From: Brachypodius melanocephalos
Lineage: Eukaryota > Chordata > Aves > Passeriformes > Pycnonotidae
DNA: 64,000 nt
Direction: 5' to 3'
Assembly: GCA_013398615.1 (NCBI GenBank)
Contig: VZSR01002420.1
Coordinates: 211,613 to 275,612, forward strand
Part shown: piece after piece, positions 26,901 through 41,900 of the stretch
Position numbering within the stretch: the first letter of the stretch is position 1
Layout of the letters: every line of letters starts with the position of its first letter
The notes under the pieces: model-generated
Databases searched by the model: none
Seen by the model: the letters and a program-made list of their open reading frames with translations, nothing else
What the model was told of the DNA's origin: nothing
Position numbers and translations under genes: made by a program

Positions 26901-29900
26901 TGCAGCTGCTCAGAAAATGTGTTGGTGGTTAGGCATATTAAGCATGTACACTGTCACTGCTGCACTTAGAAAACAAGGGGGTTTTCATTCTTGTTGGTAT
27001 GCTTTCTGAAAGGTGTAATCTAAACACTGAAAGAGAACAGAGTGTGCTTTTTTTTCCATAGTTCTCCAGCTGCAATCATCACTTGTGTGTATGCGTGAGC
27101 TCTCCTGAGCTCAGCACCTCACCATGCCCTGCAGTACACCTCTGCATTTCAGCCTAAGGCTGCAGGAATCAGAGAGGATGACCACGTTTGGGTTACTGAA
27201 GGTCTGACACTTTGTACTGGTTACACTGCTCATCACAGCTGCTGGGAAAGACAGAAGCAGCATCTCAGAAAGTTTGATAAAAAGCCTAATATGAACAACT
27301 TTTAACTCTGAAAAGAGCTTCACCTACCCTGCACTCTGAGTACGCCATGTGGACTATGTCACATCACTGCAAGAAACTTAGCAACGGTAGATCTGAAGTG
27401 CCTGCCAGTGATGCAAGTTGAGTAGCAAAATGGGTAAGAAAGAACAATTTTCTTGTTCCTTGCATTTATTTGGAGGTGCAGAAGCTATGCTGTCTGCATT
27501 ATAATGTGCTGCTTGACATCCCAGGCCTAGAACCCTATCCAACACCTCTCCCTCTCTCCAATTCAATAACTCCTCTGGCTTAGAGATTCAAGTTTGACAT
27601 GCCCTGTAAGGTGGGGTCAGGAGAGGTCACAGTACAGCACCTCCAAAAACAGAAAGGACACCAAATCTGGCTGCATGGTGGATGGCAAAGGCCTTTTTTC
27701 CCCTTGCAAGTCTGGCAGTCCTACACCAGTCCTATTTTTTGACATAGCAAAAGACCACTTTTCCCCCAAACACAAGGGGTATGTGAGCTGCCATCCTCAA
27801 GGGCACCAACAGGAGCACCTACTCATATGATTCATGCTGCCAAAGGCAAAATGCCTTTTCTGCACTGCATCACCCCTAACAGACTTCTAAAATAAAAGAG
27901 GGAATGACAGTGGGCACATTAGGGTCTGTCAGCAGAGCACACATGCCCAAAACATCCCTCAAATCTTGCCCAGTATTCCCTGTACCCTCTGCTTCCCAGA
28001 CTCTTCAGCTGGACCACCTGAATGTGAGGAGGTTCATGAGGAGGTTTAGAAAAGGACTGCTGATTCTTCCTGCACTGTCTGACATGCAAAGCAACTGTTT
28101 CACAGGCTGCTAAGTGAAGGGACAGGTTTGTTATGGCAGGCGAGGTCACTGTCCCCCAGCAGTGACATCCAGGCAGTCACAAGCAGACACAGAGCTCCAC
28201 CTCAGCAAGTGCTCTCTCACCAAGCATGCTCCAACATGCTCCTAAAGTGTCAGCCACACACACATGCTTTTAATTGACATTCAGGGAAGAGAAACGTAAA
28301 AGCATTTCTAAATCACTTCTGATTATCTTTTAAAGCATTTGCAGCCACAGTAAATCCCATCACAATAAGAGGTTATGGACAAAATAAAAAAGAGAGCTGA
28401 TGCCATGGGAAATGCTGTTTGAATTAACTATGCTGCCAATCCCAGGCTTAAAAGGCTGCTTGAGAACCAAGGACATGGCCAAACTCCATTTGCAAAATCA
28501 TTCAGCAAAGAGAACTGGGATCATCTTGTCTGCAGCAATTAGGAAAACTTGCTCATTTCTGTACTTTGCTCTCTGACACCAATGTTAAAACTGAGCCACG
28601 ATCCATCCATGGCATACAACAGCCTCATAACAATCCTGTTGTAGCATCCTGTCTTGGGCAGGACAAAAGCTGTGACTGTGGCAAGGTCTGGCTCACCAGA
28701 GAAAGATGACTGCTCATGCTGCTTAGTGCACCAGCACACCTCTATCACAGATGCACCAGGGTGGCGACGTGGTTTAGAAATGCTTCGAACTGATCTCTAA
28801 GCAAAAGCAAACTCTTTACAGAGCATTCACAAGGAAAAAAGTGCATATTTAACTGAGTGGGTGAAGACCAAACCCCTCCCTCCTCCCTGCCTGCCCCCCT
28901 GTCCAAGCGCAGACCTGTTCTCTGGGATGCAGGAAGGTCACTGGTTGCAGGCAGAGTACCTGTTGGTCCAGTAGGTAATGCATAAGCCACAGAAGTTGCT
29001 GGAGGTCCTGGCCTGCCATGCTGAAAGGATGTGCCAGAAGGAGGAACAGGGAAGGAAGAGATGGGATTCAGGCTCGTTGGGGAGGGTTGAGGCTGCCCGG
29101 GATACAGCGGGGAGGGCATGGAGTGGGCAGGGGCAGAGGGCAGGTAGGAAGGGGTGGTGTTAGGGGCAGGGCTGGGGTAAGAGGCTGAAGCAGGGGCAGC
29201 AATAGGCTGCTGAGGCTGATAGAGAGCTGGTCCCCCTGTTCCAGAGGAGTACTGCTGTGTGGCCTGATACGCTACAAACAGGGAGAAAAAACAGTCAGTC
29301 AGTAAGTCCATAACAGAGCAGGTTTCATCTGCCTCTGCTTCCTTCTTCACTTGATTCTCCTCTCTTCACGCCCCTACTCCCCAAAACCAACTACCTTCCC
29401 AGCCAAATGCTTGCTCCCACAACTCTGCCTGCACTTGTAGGACTGCTCAAATCCCCAGCCTGTCACCAGGAGCAGAGGGGCCCAGGGAGGATGGCCCTGG
29501 CTCAAAGGACTGCTGCTCTCCCACACACATCCTCCAGCGCAGAGCCACCACGCTGCTTGGGCTGGGACACATGGACACTGCTGTCTTCTGGACCACTAAA
29601 ATCCTCACAGGGGCTCTCAGAGAAAGGAAAGCCCTGTCCCAGGTTTTCACAAAGGGAAAACTTAGGCCAAGGAAATGAATACAGATTCTGGAAGGGAATT
29701 TAATCTCACAGCCTCTCTTTCACTGTGGGCCCTGCAGTCCAATTTCACTGCCTCTGCCTACCTATGGCCATTTTTCCTCCTTAATGCCAGTACTTTCAGT
29801 CCCTGCTTTGAGTGAGCCAGGGCTCTGCCCACTTCTTCACTCACCTTTGCTACTGCCCTCATTTCCTCATCCCCTCTCCCATTTCCATAGAGCCCGAATG

Positions 29901-32900
29901 AGAAATGGATGGCCCAGCTACACACAGATGAGCTGTGTCTCATCTTCCCAAGGCTCAAACTTCGGAGTTTCCAACCCGAGCACAACCTTGGGCAAGGCCA
30001 GCTGAGGAGTGAGTCTGAGAGCTGTGGGCAGACACCTCAGCAGAGCAGGAATGTTTGACAGACAGTGTCTGATGTCTGGACCCCGCCAAGAAATGACAAC
30101 CCTCAGATGTGACCTCACCTTTCTCCCCAGCCTGCAAGGACTGGCTTGGTCTGAACACTCCCAACCACAAGGAGGGGACTGGTTATCCCTGAGTGAATGC
30201 TGCCCCATCAGGGTGGGAGGGAGAGGGGGAAGCTGCTGTTACTCACTCTGTGGGTACGCTGGTCGTGTTCCTGCTTGTGCGTACATGCTGTAGTTGGAAG
30301 ATGGGGCTTGCTGTGGTGGCATGCTGGGGCCAACAGCACCTGGCATAATAAACCCTGGAGGAGGTGGGTTTTCCCCCTGTCAAAAAGAAAAAAAAAAACA
30401 GGAAAAAATGGTTGGGAGAGACAGGATTTAATCAGTAATGGTAATGCAGTGCTGAAGCAGAACTACAGTAAAACGATGAGTTCACGTTTCAAGGCTTGAA
30501 ACCATATTCCCTGGAAGAAGGGAGTCACCAGCACAGGGGCAAATGCCTCCAACCACCCCAGTGCCTTAGGGTGCCCAGCACAGCACTGAAAGCACAGCTG
30601 GATGTGCAGTGCCTTCAGCAGCAAGCAGAGCAGCACACACCTGCCTGCACAAGGAAGAGCTCCCTGCTAGCGCTGCCTGGTGTTCAGGCAGCCCAAGAGC
30701 ACCCTGACACCTTTCAACTAAACTTAAATGGTAACTCTGAAGCTTCTAATCTCCATGGAAAAGGGAGAAAGGAAAAACCATACTTCAAATACTCTAGTGT
30801 GGGGCAAGGGTTGGAGAGACTCAGGTCACACTGAGCTCCAACTGAAGACTTTCCAGTGCCACTCATGTGGGCATTGGTGAAAAAAAAAAGTAAGAAGATG
30901 CAGAGGAGTAAACCCAGAGCATACATGGGAGCTGCTCCTTCCACCTATCTGTACCAGACTGTGCCAAGCACACAGATTACACTAGGGGACATACTGGGGT
31001 TGGAGCAGAGGCTCAGAGAGGAAAAATGAAGGTTATACCTGTGTGTCAGAGGGACAGCCTGCAGGAGGATGGCTGGGAAGGGCAGTAGGAGTTTTGTTAC
31101 TCCAGGTAGTAACAGTAGGGGCAATTCTAACCTGAATCGAACAAAGAAATACCAATCATGGAAAACAAAACAATAAAAAAATCTGAAGGGTTTCACAAAA
31201 CAAGATGCAAAGAAGTGAACGCAAGAAGGTTTGCATGCTGGCACTTGTAACAGCCATAAAATCTCAGAGGAAGAAGAGAATTGCATTCAAGACAGCCAAA
31301 AATCACTGTGCACTGGAGCCAGAGTGAACTGCAGAGTGAGGACAAAGCACAGTGAAGTTGCAGCTACAAGAGGCTGTGGAGCAGGTTCAGTGTTATGTGT
31401 GCCAGTCAGCCAGGTCTCCACCTTTCATTACATTTTCCTACTGCAGAAGCCCCCCACAACTGGTCCATGACAGCAAGCATCACTAACCACAGCTGCAAGC
31501 CCCAGGTTCCATGTTAAATTCAAACATATGCCTCACACAAAAGGAGTCTTTTTAAACTGAGCTTCAGATGAATTTAAAAAGGTTGAAATATAATTTTAAA
31601 AGGTTAAAAACTGATATTCAGCCCTTGCACATGCACAAATACACATCTTAATGGTAACTGCTTCCCAGCCAGTCTCCCGTAGCTCCTCCTTTTCTCTATC
31701 TTCTTTTTGCCACTCCAAACGGCTTCAATTCCATACAACCACTCCTACCTTTCTGATGGGACAGAAATCAAGAACTTCCTGTGCCTGTGACATTCCTGAG
31801 CAAAGAGTGGGCATGTTGCCCAACAGCAGGACACATGGGGTTCAAGGATATAAGCAGAGGGAAGGCTGTGACCTGCAGCCCTGGCTGGCTCAGCTAGCTT
31901 TAGTCTATGTGTCTCTAACCCCATGCAGTGCTAAGCTAATGGTGCAGTCAGCTGCACAACAGCCACTGCTAATGCCTGCATAACTCATCACTGGAGTGTC
32001 TAAAAGACTTTTTCACCCCCTTTCACGCCTGGTTTATTCAGATGAAAAAGAGTTCAACAAAACTATGCTGAAGGGAATCCAAGTGTTAAGAACACGTTCC
32101 TGTTTCGGACAGCTGTTAAACAAAGGCTGCCTCAAGCCTGAGCAAGTCCTTTTTTAAAAGGAAGTCAAACAAAGCAAGTATCCTAAGACTCAAACATGTC
32201 ATTTCTCTCCATTCTGGTTCATCAGCTGGGAACCTTTCTACCTGACACCTGTCCCCTTCAAGCCCTTCCTGCTGAGGATGAGCTCCCTGAAAAGCCAGCA
32301 ACACAAGGGGTCCTAACTCCTGGTTACTCGTGGGGTTGTGATACACCCAGCCTTTAATTAACGAGCAGAGCTTCCTGAAATAATTGCTTGAGGCATTCTG
32401 AAAACAGTGGGAGAAAGAGGGAACTCTGGTTTAAAAAAGCATTGCTCATATCTCAACATCTAGAGGAGAGCTGCTATTCTCCAGAGTCAAACAGGAAACA
32501 CACAGCTCTGCTTCTCAAGGCAACTCATTGGTTACAAGGAAGAAGGCCAAAGACAGACAGCAGAGTAGACTGGATTATTAATGATGATACATTTAAAATC
32601 ATATGCAATGAGGTTATCAAGGTAAATCCTGCATGAAGGCTTTGTCTCTTCTGAAACCTACCTGGAGAGAAGGCAGAGGCACACACTACTGCTGCCGTTG
32701 AGAATGCCCAACTCCCTCTCCAACCTTTCCTCCCTTCTTTCTTCCTGCCTTGGTTTTTTTGGCAGGCGGTGCTTGAGGGCAGTGCAGACAAGAGACCTCT
32801 GCTTGTGCCAATCTCTACATAAGGAGAACACTCACAGCCCTAACACAGCTCTGCTTTCAGAAAAGCCCAGCTCAGAGCACCTTTAGAGGGGGCCAGATGA

Positions 32901-35900
32901 GCTGCAGTGCTGTGCTGGGGAATGAGAGACCTGGCAGTGCTCTCCAAGGACACACACAGCCAGGGCTGCCCAACACACCATACTGACCTGATGGCCAGTG
33001 TGTTCTGCTGCAGCATCATCCTCAGGTTAGAGGTAAAACCAGAGAATTTTTGTTCCCCATTTCTCATCTTCCTCCATGCACAGCTCCTTTATTAGTCTCA
33101 TACTCACCAGGTCTTTCTTGCAGCACAGCTCACTCTCAGCTTCCCCACCAGCCCACGCCACCTTACACCTGGCTGGGAAGGTGTTTTCACAGCAGGCTGT
33201 ACCCACAGCTGCGGAAAAGTGTCCTCAGTTTGCTATTGCTACTGCTTGGCAACTTCTGCAGCCAAAATCAGAGCTAGAGGTGGGGAATAATCTGCCCCAG
33301 AGGAGGCTGATGAGCAGCATGAGCAAGCCCCAAGGCCTGCAGGGATGGGACAATGTCAGGGACTGTGAGAGGAAGCACAGAGAACTCCTGCAGAACTCCC
33401 ACACAGCTGTCCTTGGCACTGAAGCACATTTCCAAACAAAGGGGGTAAACATCTAATATTCAGAAGCAGACTACTTGACAAAGTGTTTAAAAGATGTTTC
33501 CAGATGAGGAGTAAAGAAGGCATCTGTACTGACTGAAAGGAAGCACCAATGACCTTCACCACAAGGCTCTCAGTAGAGGTTTGTCACACAGCCTCAGATC
33601 AAGAGAAAGGAAAAAAATTATTACATGCATCACTTCGCAGAACTCAAGCACCATTTCCCTCCCTTACTGCCAAAGCCCATTCACCTGCTGGTAATACTGC
33701 TGGGCTGGAGCCTGGGGCGCCTGCATCCGTCCAGCCACAGGGCCAGCTCGCCCTTTGGGCATGGGCTCTCTCTCATATGGTCCCTTGAGGCCGTCCTGTC
33801 CCACTGGGAGCTCCCCTTGGGCTCTGCAGAGCCGGTCCCGCAGCTGCACGATGTTGGGCTGCAACCAGAAAAGAACAGTGAAGGGAGCTGAAATGCACTG
33901 CCTGGCACCCAGTGCTTCACACCAAGAGGCTGAGGGACCATTCACTGATGAGCTCTCTCAGAAGCCTGCTCTGCTTTATTTCACTGGAATAAGTCTTGTC
34001 TGCATGAGACATGAGGCCATTGGAACTGCCTTACAACTGCCTGCCTCATTCCCAAACCACCCTGTCTACAAATACCAGCTGATGGAAGATGGGAAGTCAG
34101 AAGAGAACAACAAAATGTTAATGTTATTTCATCTGCTATGTCTGCCTTGCAGGAGGGACACCCTCCGGCAGTCACTGGCTGCAGGCTCAAGGGTATGAAA
34201 CCAAGAGAGAACAGAAGTCTGTGCACGTTTGCCAGCTCAGCAAGGCCAGTGCAGGGTGAGGGGAATAGCCTGACTCTCACATTTCCAAGGTGCGTGTCAA
34301 GTGGCAGTCCTGATGCTGAACTGCGCCATGCAGAGATCTCTGCTTGAAGGACACCTGTTCACAGACAGAGAGGCAGCAAAGAGCCTGAAGGGCCCATACC
34401 TGGTTGGTGTTGGCAGGGAGGAAGGTCAGTGCTGCAGCCAGGCTTCCCTGAGCAGCCAGGAGGTTGGCATACTGGCTCATCTTCTCGGCCAAAAGGGCGC
34501 CCATGGCATTCGGGTCCACAGCCTGCGTGAGCTGCACGGCTTTGCGCAGGATCACGACCTTCTCTATTAAATCCTGAAAGATCAGGAGGGGAAAAACCCA
34601 CCCACAAGTGAACAACCAAGTGAAGCAGGCCCTGGCTACAGACTGTCCCTGGCAGGAACCCTCTCGCCCAGTGGGAAGCCCAAGCCAAGAGCAGGTTTCC
34701 CCAACAGCCACAGCTGCACCAAAGGCACGGCTGTCCCCAGAGGACAGAACAGCAACCACCCACCAAGCAGCTTCTAACAGCAGAGCCAGCAGAGTTCAAA
34801 AGAACTGCTCTTATTAAACAGGATTTCATGGCCCTATCAGCACTGAGCATGTGCCACCACGTGGATACTTTCATTTTCAATTTCAAATGATCTGGCAACA
34901 GCCTCAGAGCAAACAGACAGTGTCACACCTGTCATGCTACTAGTGCCATGCTGTTGCACATTAATTTACAGGGTTTTAGGAAGTCAGTTCTTATCCATCC
35001 CAAAAGGATCTAAAAACTCCCTTGGAAGAGTTATCCACAGTTTTCTGGCTGTTACAGCAAAATGGTTTCCTGATATTCACCAGAAATATTCTATATCTTG
35101 CCTTCCTTGCACATTCCCCAACACCAGGGCTGGTCTTGGTTGGGTTTCCTTCTAGTCCTAAATTATAGAAACATTTTCTGTTCATTTGTTATGTTTTTCT
35201 TGCTGTATTTATACTGAAGGATACTACAAATATTCATTTGCCAAAATAAAGTCCTTTTTAAAATCTTACAAGAGATTTAATGAGAGTGTATCACACCAAA
35301 GATTTCAACCATACATTACTAAAAGACTGTTTTCTGTTTGTTTATCCCTACAAATCAGCACTTCAGAAAAGGTAAGTGAAAAACAAACAAAAAAAGGTTC
35401 TATTGCCACTATCATAGTAAACAAGCCACCTATTTAGGACTTCAACAATATTTTCCAATTTTACTGCCTGAGACCAAAGCCATGCAATCAAAATGCAAAT
35501 TCAAACTGAAGGTAAATCTGTAAATAAAGCACTCAAAATCACATTATTTTGATAATTCAGTGACTTAATGACATGAAGCAAAACTCAGATACACATCAGT
35601 TCTTTCAATTAACTAAACAAGAGTCTCATAGCATCATCAAGTAAGTACTTTCTATGACTGATTCTTCAAAGGCCTTAAACAGATGGAAGAAACTAACATT
35701 GTATTACAAAATAAATTATTCCATTACTGTTTCATTCCACTCATCAACCCTATTCCCTCAAGATATCTGCTACAAGCAATGTATTTCACTGCTGGAAATC
35801 AAGCTTTGTATGTGCAACCCCCTGAAGAAAACTCTCATGAAAACCTTCCTACAACTGTCTCTCCAGATTTAAATCTAATTCTGTTGATTTCTTCTCCTGA

Positions 35901-38900
35901 ACTTCCAAAAGTAGAAAAGTCCAAGTATTTCCTAACCACAAAGATGCCAGCACCGGAAGATCTTTCTTTACGAAAACACTAAGTACTACAATTTTTTTAC
36001 ACAAGAAGTGTATTAGTACCACTACCTAAAGAACAAGGCAAGCACAAGGGCCACTGTGCTTCCCAGCGCATTTTCCAGGATTATATTTCCAGAAAGGAAA
36101 GGCTTGCATCCTGATGTACATCAGACAGCAAAGCTCTACACTAGATAATTCTATTTAAGAGCCAAATGATTGCAGTCTGTTTTTTCCAAAATCTTTCTTA
36201 AAAGAATTACCAACCTGAAGGGACAAGGGGCTGTTTCCATCCTGAACTTTGGTCCAACAAGCAACAAGCTTATCCACGTTGCCAGCACAAATGTAACAGA
36301 GACAAGCTTGTGTCTGCAGAATGCTGTCCCCCTCATTCTCCAGCCTGCTACCCAGGAGATCTAGATAAAATAAGAACAAAGACGCTGATAAATCACTCTG
36401 GGTGATTCCCTCCCCACCAGCACTGAAGCTGGGGAAGCAACCGGCCAAGGAAGTGCGAGCAAAGCCATGATACTGCTCTGGAACGATCCAGTCTGTGAAG
36501 TGTCCTTACCGCAAAGGGTTGTAAACTCGTCTGGCCTGGCGTAAGTGAGCACAGCAGCCAAAGCCTCTCTCCAATTCTGCAGGTCACAAGACTGCACAAT
36601 CTCTTTCCAGTTCTTTGTTACAACTGCAGTGATGAGCTAGAGCAGAGGAGAGACCACAGTTAGGATCTTGGCAGGACTTCCCCTGTATAAGATACATGAC
36701 AATTTGGATCTGTTCCAGTGTACTCATCCCCACTCTATCCAGGGTCATGACAGGTACTGCAGTGCAGTTCAACAGCTGCACAAGAGCACATCTTACTTAA
36801 AAAAGAAAAAAAATCACAAAACAAGCTCCGAGAACACAGAGAGGCCAAGTATTCTTGCTACAAAATGTACAAGAAAAGAATACACAAATCTACACAAGCT
36901 GTTGCAAATGGTTTTCAGCACTATTTTTGCAGACAAAGACATCCTACCAAGCATTTAGCTATAAAGTCTTCTACACAATGCCCAGGCAGATGTATGAATT
37001 TTGTTTGTTAAATCAGCTTTAAGCTCTTGGTCTCAAGCTGACCAGCGAGGGGCAGTTAAAAAGGCTGCATAAAGGAAGCAGCAAGTTGGCAGCAACATCA
37101 ACCTGAGCTGGCTGTAGTATCCCTATCCTCCACCCAACCCACACAGGCTGCCTCTGCACAGCCCTCAGAATGAAATTCCAGTTTATTCCTTCTAAAACCT
37201 CTGCCTCCACTTATTTTGCTTTGGACAAAAGACAGACTTGGCAGCTGTGCTGCTCTTTAGTGAACAAAGCCCTTCTCATGCCAAGACTACAAGCTCAGAA
37301 ACAGCTGAGCAAGCAATATGTGTGCAGTTTGGGACCAGAAAAGAAAAAACACACCTGAACAACAAATGCAACATCCTAACTACAAGGTCAATGTTTGCCT
37401 GTCAGCATAGGCACAGATAACTGCTTAGCACTTCACAGAAACACCTTTTCCCAAAGGATGAACTACAGTGAAGAAATTCCTCTAAAAGCTGCCACCCTTG
37501 CTAAACCAATTGTTCTTTTAAAGCCACTTCTCCTGTTTCAACCTCCTGTCACTACTTTCTCATATTGTAGTAAAAAAAAAAAAAAAATTGCACAAGCAGC
37601 ATCAGCAACCCCTAGCACTGCAAAAAGCTGAAAATAACAATAACCAGCTGGCCATAACATGCTGTCTCCTAGACAAAGAGTGATTAATCTACCCTGGGCA
37701 TACTTTGCTTTCACTTCTGTGCATGCAGTAAAACAAAGCATCAGCAAAATCTGCAAAGACTGATCAGGGGCAGAAATCAACATAATGCTGCTGGCCCTGA
37801 GCACGGGTTCATCTGTGAAAAACGTGACAGAACAGCAGACTGAAATGTGCTCTGCTTAAGGTATTTGCCCTTACTGTTCAGAATCTATTGGTGTACATCC
37901 AACTCAAAGACACTGGAGATGGATTAAAGAATGCTCTTGTGTACTGATATTCAGGTGGTGTGCCTCTTCTCCCCTTAGCATTCTCCCCTTAGCATGCATT
38001 AAAAAAGAGTAACAGAAATCCTTCTGCTCTGAGATCTTACAGACTTGAAAACTTACTAACATCTGCCAGAAATAAACCTATAAAATGGCAAGAAAACTTT
38101 TTAAGGTGAAAAAGGCAGGTGCCAAAGGCATATGAACATGTTACTTCTGAGCTGCAAACACATACCCTGGTAATTTTGCTCCGCATCTTGGCGAAGTACT
38201 TCTCCTGTGTCCGGGAGAGCAGCTCCTGCCCACCGGCGATGGCCAGGATGATGGCGTCGGCCATGCGGTTGTCGTGCAGGCACAGATCCACTGCACTTTC
38301 AAAGTTCCCTGTCAGCAGAGCCTGTGTGATCAGCCCATCCACATCTGCAAAGAGACAGAGCAAATGCTGCCACAAAAACCACTGAGAGATGCAGCAGCAG
38401 GTGGCACTGTACAACACTGGCACAGCTGTCTGCAATCCAGCCTGCTCCAGGCCAGGTACTTACAGGGGTGATCACTTTCATCTCCGGCTTTAAACACACA
38501 TGGGCACAGCCATGCCACAGAGGCACTGTCAAGCATTACTTACGCTGTGACAGAGCAAGTTCCTAGAGGTCTAAATGGCCCCTAAAACGACTACCTGAAT
38601 AGTGCCATAGAAAGTCAAACCTCGACAGGGGTCAGTGGCTTCTGTGTTACTCAAGATCCCCTGGGAGTTTCTGTATAAACAGCACTTCATGCCTGACCAA
38701 GCATGTCTTCTTTTGTAGCAGAAATCACTCAGGGCAGCTGCATGTCAGCAATGGGGTACACAACTGCTGTATAACTTCCTTCCTTCCCTTCAAAAATTTG
38801 TATTTTCAAGTGCCTTGAGATTGTGTGAGAATGTAGTTAGAGGCAAGTAATTACAATTTTTCACAACCTGTGCAGAATTTGCCTTCTCACTGAACACCAG

Positions 38901-41900
38901 TATCAACATCAGCACTTACAAATAACAGTACATACAATGAAATCAGTATCAAGGTTTTTTGTACCTCCACTAACAGAAATGTTAAAAGTTGTCTTTGCAG
39001 ATCCCAAGTCTTCAGTTTCTTTTTTATGGTCCTTCAATGTCTAAGGGAAAGGAAAAGCATCGTTTCTGAGATTATGTAAACACTTAGAAAATACACACAT
39101 TTTAAAAATCATATGGTTTTTGCACTTCAAGTTAAATTTACAACTTCAGACTACCAGTCAACTCAGAGATCATTAATTTAGAAGGGAAGGTTATCCCTGT
39201 GTGCCAGTTTGGGCAAAAATAAAGTTACTTTTCTTCCCAGTTGCCAGTATGGGGCTGTGTGATTTGTCCTGGAAACAGTGTTGATAATACAGAGATGATG
39301 TTACTTTTGCTGAGCAGCACTTGCACAGCACCAAGGCCTTTTCTACTTCTCCTATTGCACCTCCAGTGTGGAGGTGGGGAGTTCATGGGAAGTTGGAATG
39401 AGATGCAACCAGGACAGCTGACCCCAGGGATATTCCAGGCCATGTAAGATCATGCTCAGCATAATATAAAGCTGGAGGAAAAAGAAAGAAGGGGATGTCT
39501 GCAGTGATGGAGTTTCTCTTCCCAAATCACTGTCACATGTGATGAAGCTCAACTTTCTTAGGGATGAAAACCTGCCTGCTCATGGGAAGCAGTGAATTAA
39601 TTCCTTGTTTTTCTTTGCTGTACCAGTTAAACTTACTTTATCTCACAAGTACCAGCACCCAGACATCCTGGGCACCAACTTGCATCTGCACCCATATACA
39701 CACAACCCTCTCCAAGCAAAGCTATAGCTACAATGCAAAAATCAGAATTCTTTTCTTCTCTTTTAGCTTTAACCCCTAGCAAGAACAGTCTACCATTAAT
39801 GCTACCTAGGTTCCACTGTGCTCCACTTTGAATTTCAGCTCATCCTTGAAATCCTCTGCACTAGATAGACAACCTAGTTTAATTAAGCAAATTACACATG
39901 AACACAAGCTTAATTTTCAACACAGAAGTCCAATGTAGCACTCAGTACAGGAGTGCTCAGTAGACAGAGGCTGCTTTTTTATAAAACTCCCCTGGAATTA
40001 AGACAGAGACTGCTTTGTGCAAGTATTTGGATTTTGGGATTTCAAACAAAACATTTCAATAACAGAAAATAGAATCAAAAGGGAAGTTTCTTTTCACCAT
40101 CAGTTTTCACAGCACAAGCTAAGCAGAGTGCAGAACCTGACCCACAAATCGCCTCCTCTGTCACAAGTCATTGCTCCAGTATGTGAAGGGAGCTCAGGAA
40201 CACCCTGCTTTTTCAGCTAAATTGAAGGACACAGTGGACCAAAGACATTGATTTGGACAGGGAAGGAAGTGAAACAAGCTTTATGTTTGGCTTGTGAAAA
40301 GGACACAGTGTCTAGAAAATTATTTGTTGTCAGATAACACCAAATTTGTGTGTTTGGTATTGGCTGAGAGCATGTTGTGACCAGCACAGGAATAATGTGC
40401 CCATCCTGTTACTTTATGTATGTGACAGCGTGCCCTGAGGCATCACCAGCGGCTTCAGTCCAGGATCACAAATATTTAGGTAGGCTAAAGCAATGTTTGG
40501 CTGTGAATTTTCTCCTAGAAGAGACATTTGTTATGAGACATCCAAAATCTTCATGACTGCATACAGCAAAACCTTACACTGTCAGACACATGTGTCTGCC
40601 GCTACAGAGCCTAAAGAATAACTAGCAATCAAGCACCTAATCCAAGGAGAGCATTCTGATTTTAGTGTGTTTAACAGGCTGTTATGTGGAGTCAAGTGCA
40701 CCACCCCAACATACATGAGCCTTAAACCACTGTCCCCATCTCCACAGACAGCTGCAGACAGGCACCAAGCACAGGAAGTACAGCTACCAGCCCAAATTCT
40801 AATCCTAAAGGGAGACTGAGGGGATGGGGAAGAATAAAGCTGGCTTGTTCAAACAGCAATACACTATTTTCAGTGCTAGTGACAGCTCATAAGGCAGAGG
40901 GTGGGTCCTTAGTGATAATTAGGGACCTGAAATGTAAAACAGGTCTGAAAACAATGCTGTTCAAATGGTGCAGGATCCCAAATGCTGACATGGTTGAGCA
41001 CAAGCTGCCTGCAATAAACCTGGCTGAACATACTGCCTGAAGCAGATAAAAATCTCAACAGGGGTCCAGTTTTACCATTATAATTTTTTTTTGTATTTCT
41101 GTATATCCTCAGCAGCAGGAAAAGTCAACAAAATGAAATGCTGTTAAAAGGAACAAAGTAAATACAGGGAGGTCAGCAGGGTTAGTCTAGAAGGCAACAG
41201 ATACCTCTCCCAAGAACTGTTCCTCTGTAGTCTGGCCTTCATCCCCCTCGTTTGGCACAGATCCATCAGATTCTGCAGGAGACTTCAGCAGAGAGAAGAT
41301 GCCATAAAAATCCACCAGCAAAAGAGGCAGAAATACTTTGCACTGCAGAGTACAGTCACCTTTCTACCAACCAACAGTTAGAACCAGACTGAAAATCACA
41401 GAAATGCATTGGCAATGTATGCTTGAGCATCACAAACAGGATAGAGGCCCCGTTTCCTTGCTCTCTGTCATTACACAGTACCTTGTGCTGTGTTCATTTT
41501 AGCTGCCTCAAAACATTCAACAAAGCTTTCTTCACCATGAGGCAGCTACAGATGAACTGTCTGTGGCACAAAAGCACTGCAGTCCTGCTGCAGACTCGGG
41601 CCATTGCAATTAACAGTGGGCAGTGCCTGAACTGCAGTTACCACTCTTGTAGGAAAAGTTATAGGACCACATTCCCAGTCCTGCTTTCTTTAAGCCTGAT
41701 GAAAGTGCTCTTCTTGAAATGAGGTGCCAGGCAGCAAGGCTCTGCCCTACCTCACAGGCAGCACAAAGTGCCACAGTGGGCAAGGCACAGGTGGCAGCAG
41801 CAAGGAAAGGTGGAGGGACACCAATGATACCCCATATTAAAACCTGTGCCTGAGAGCCCTTCGCTGAAAAAGGAGGGGAACATGTGAGTGGAAAAGAAGT

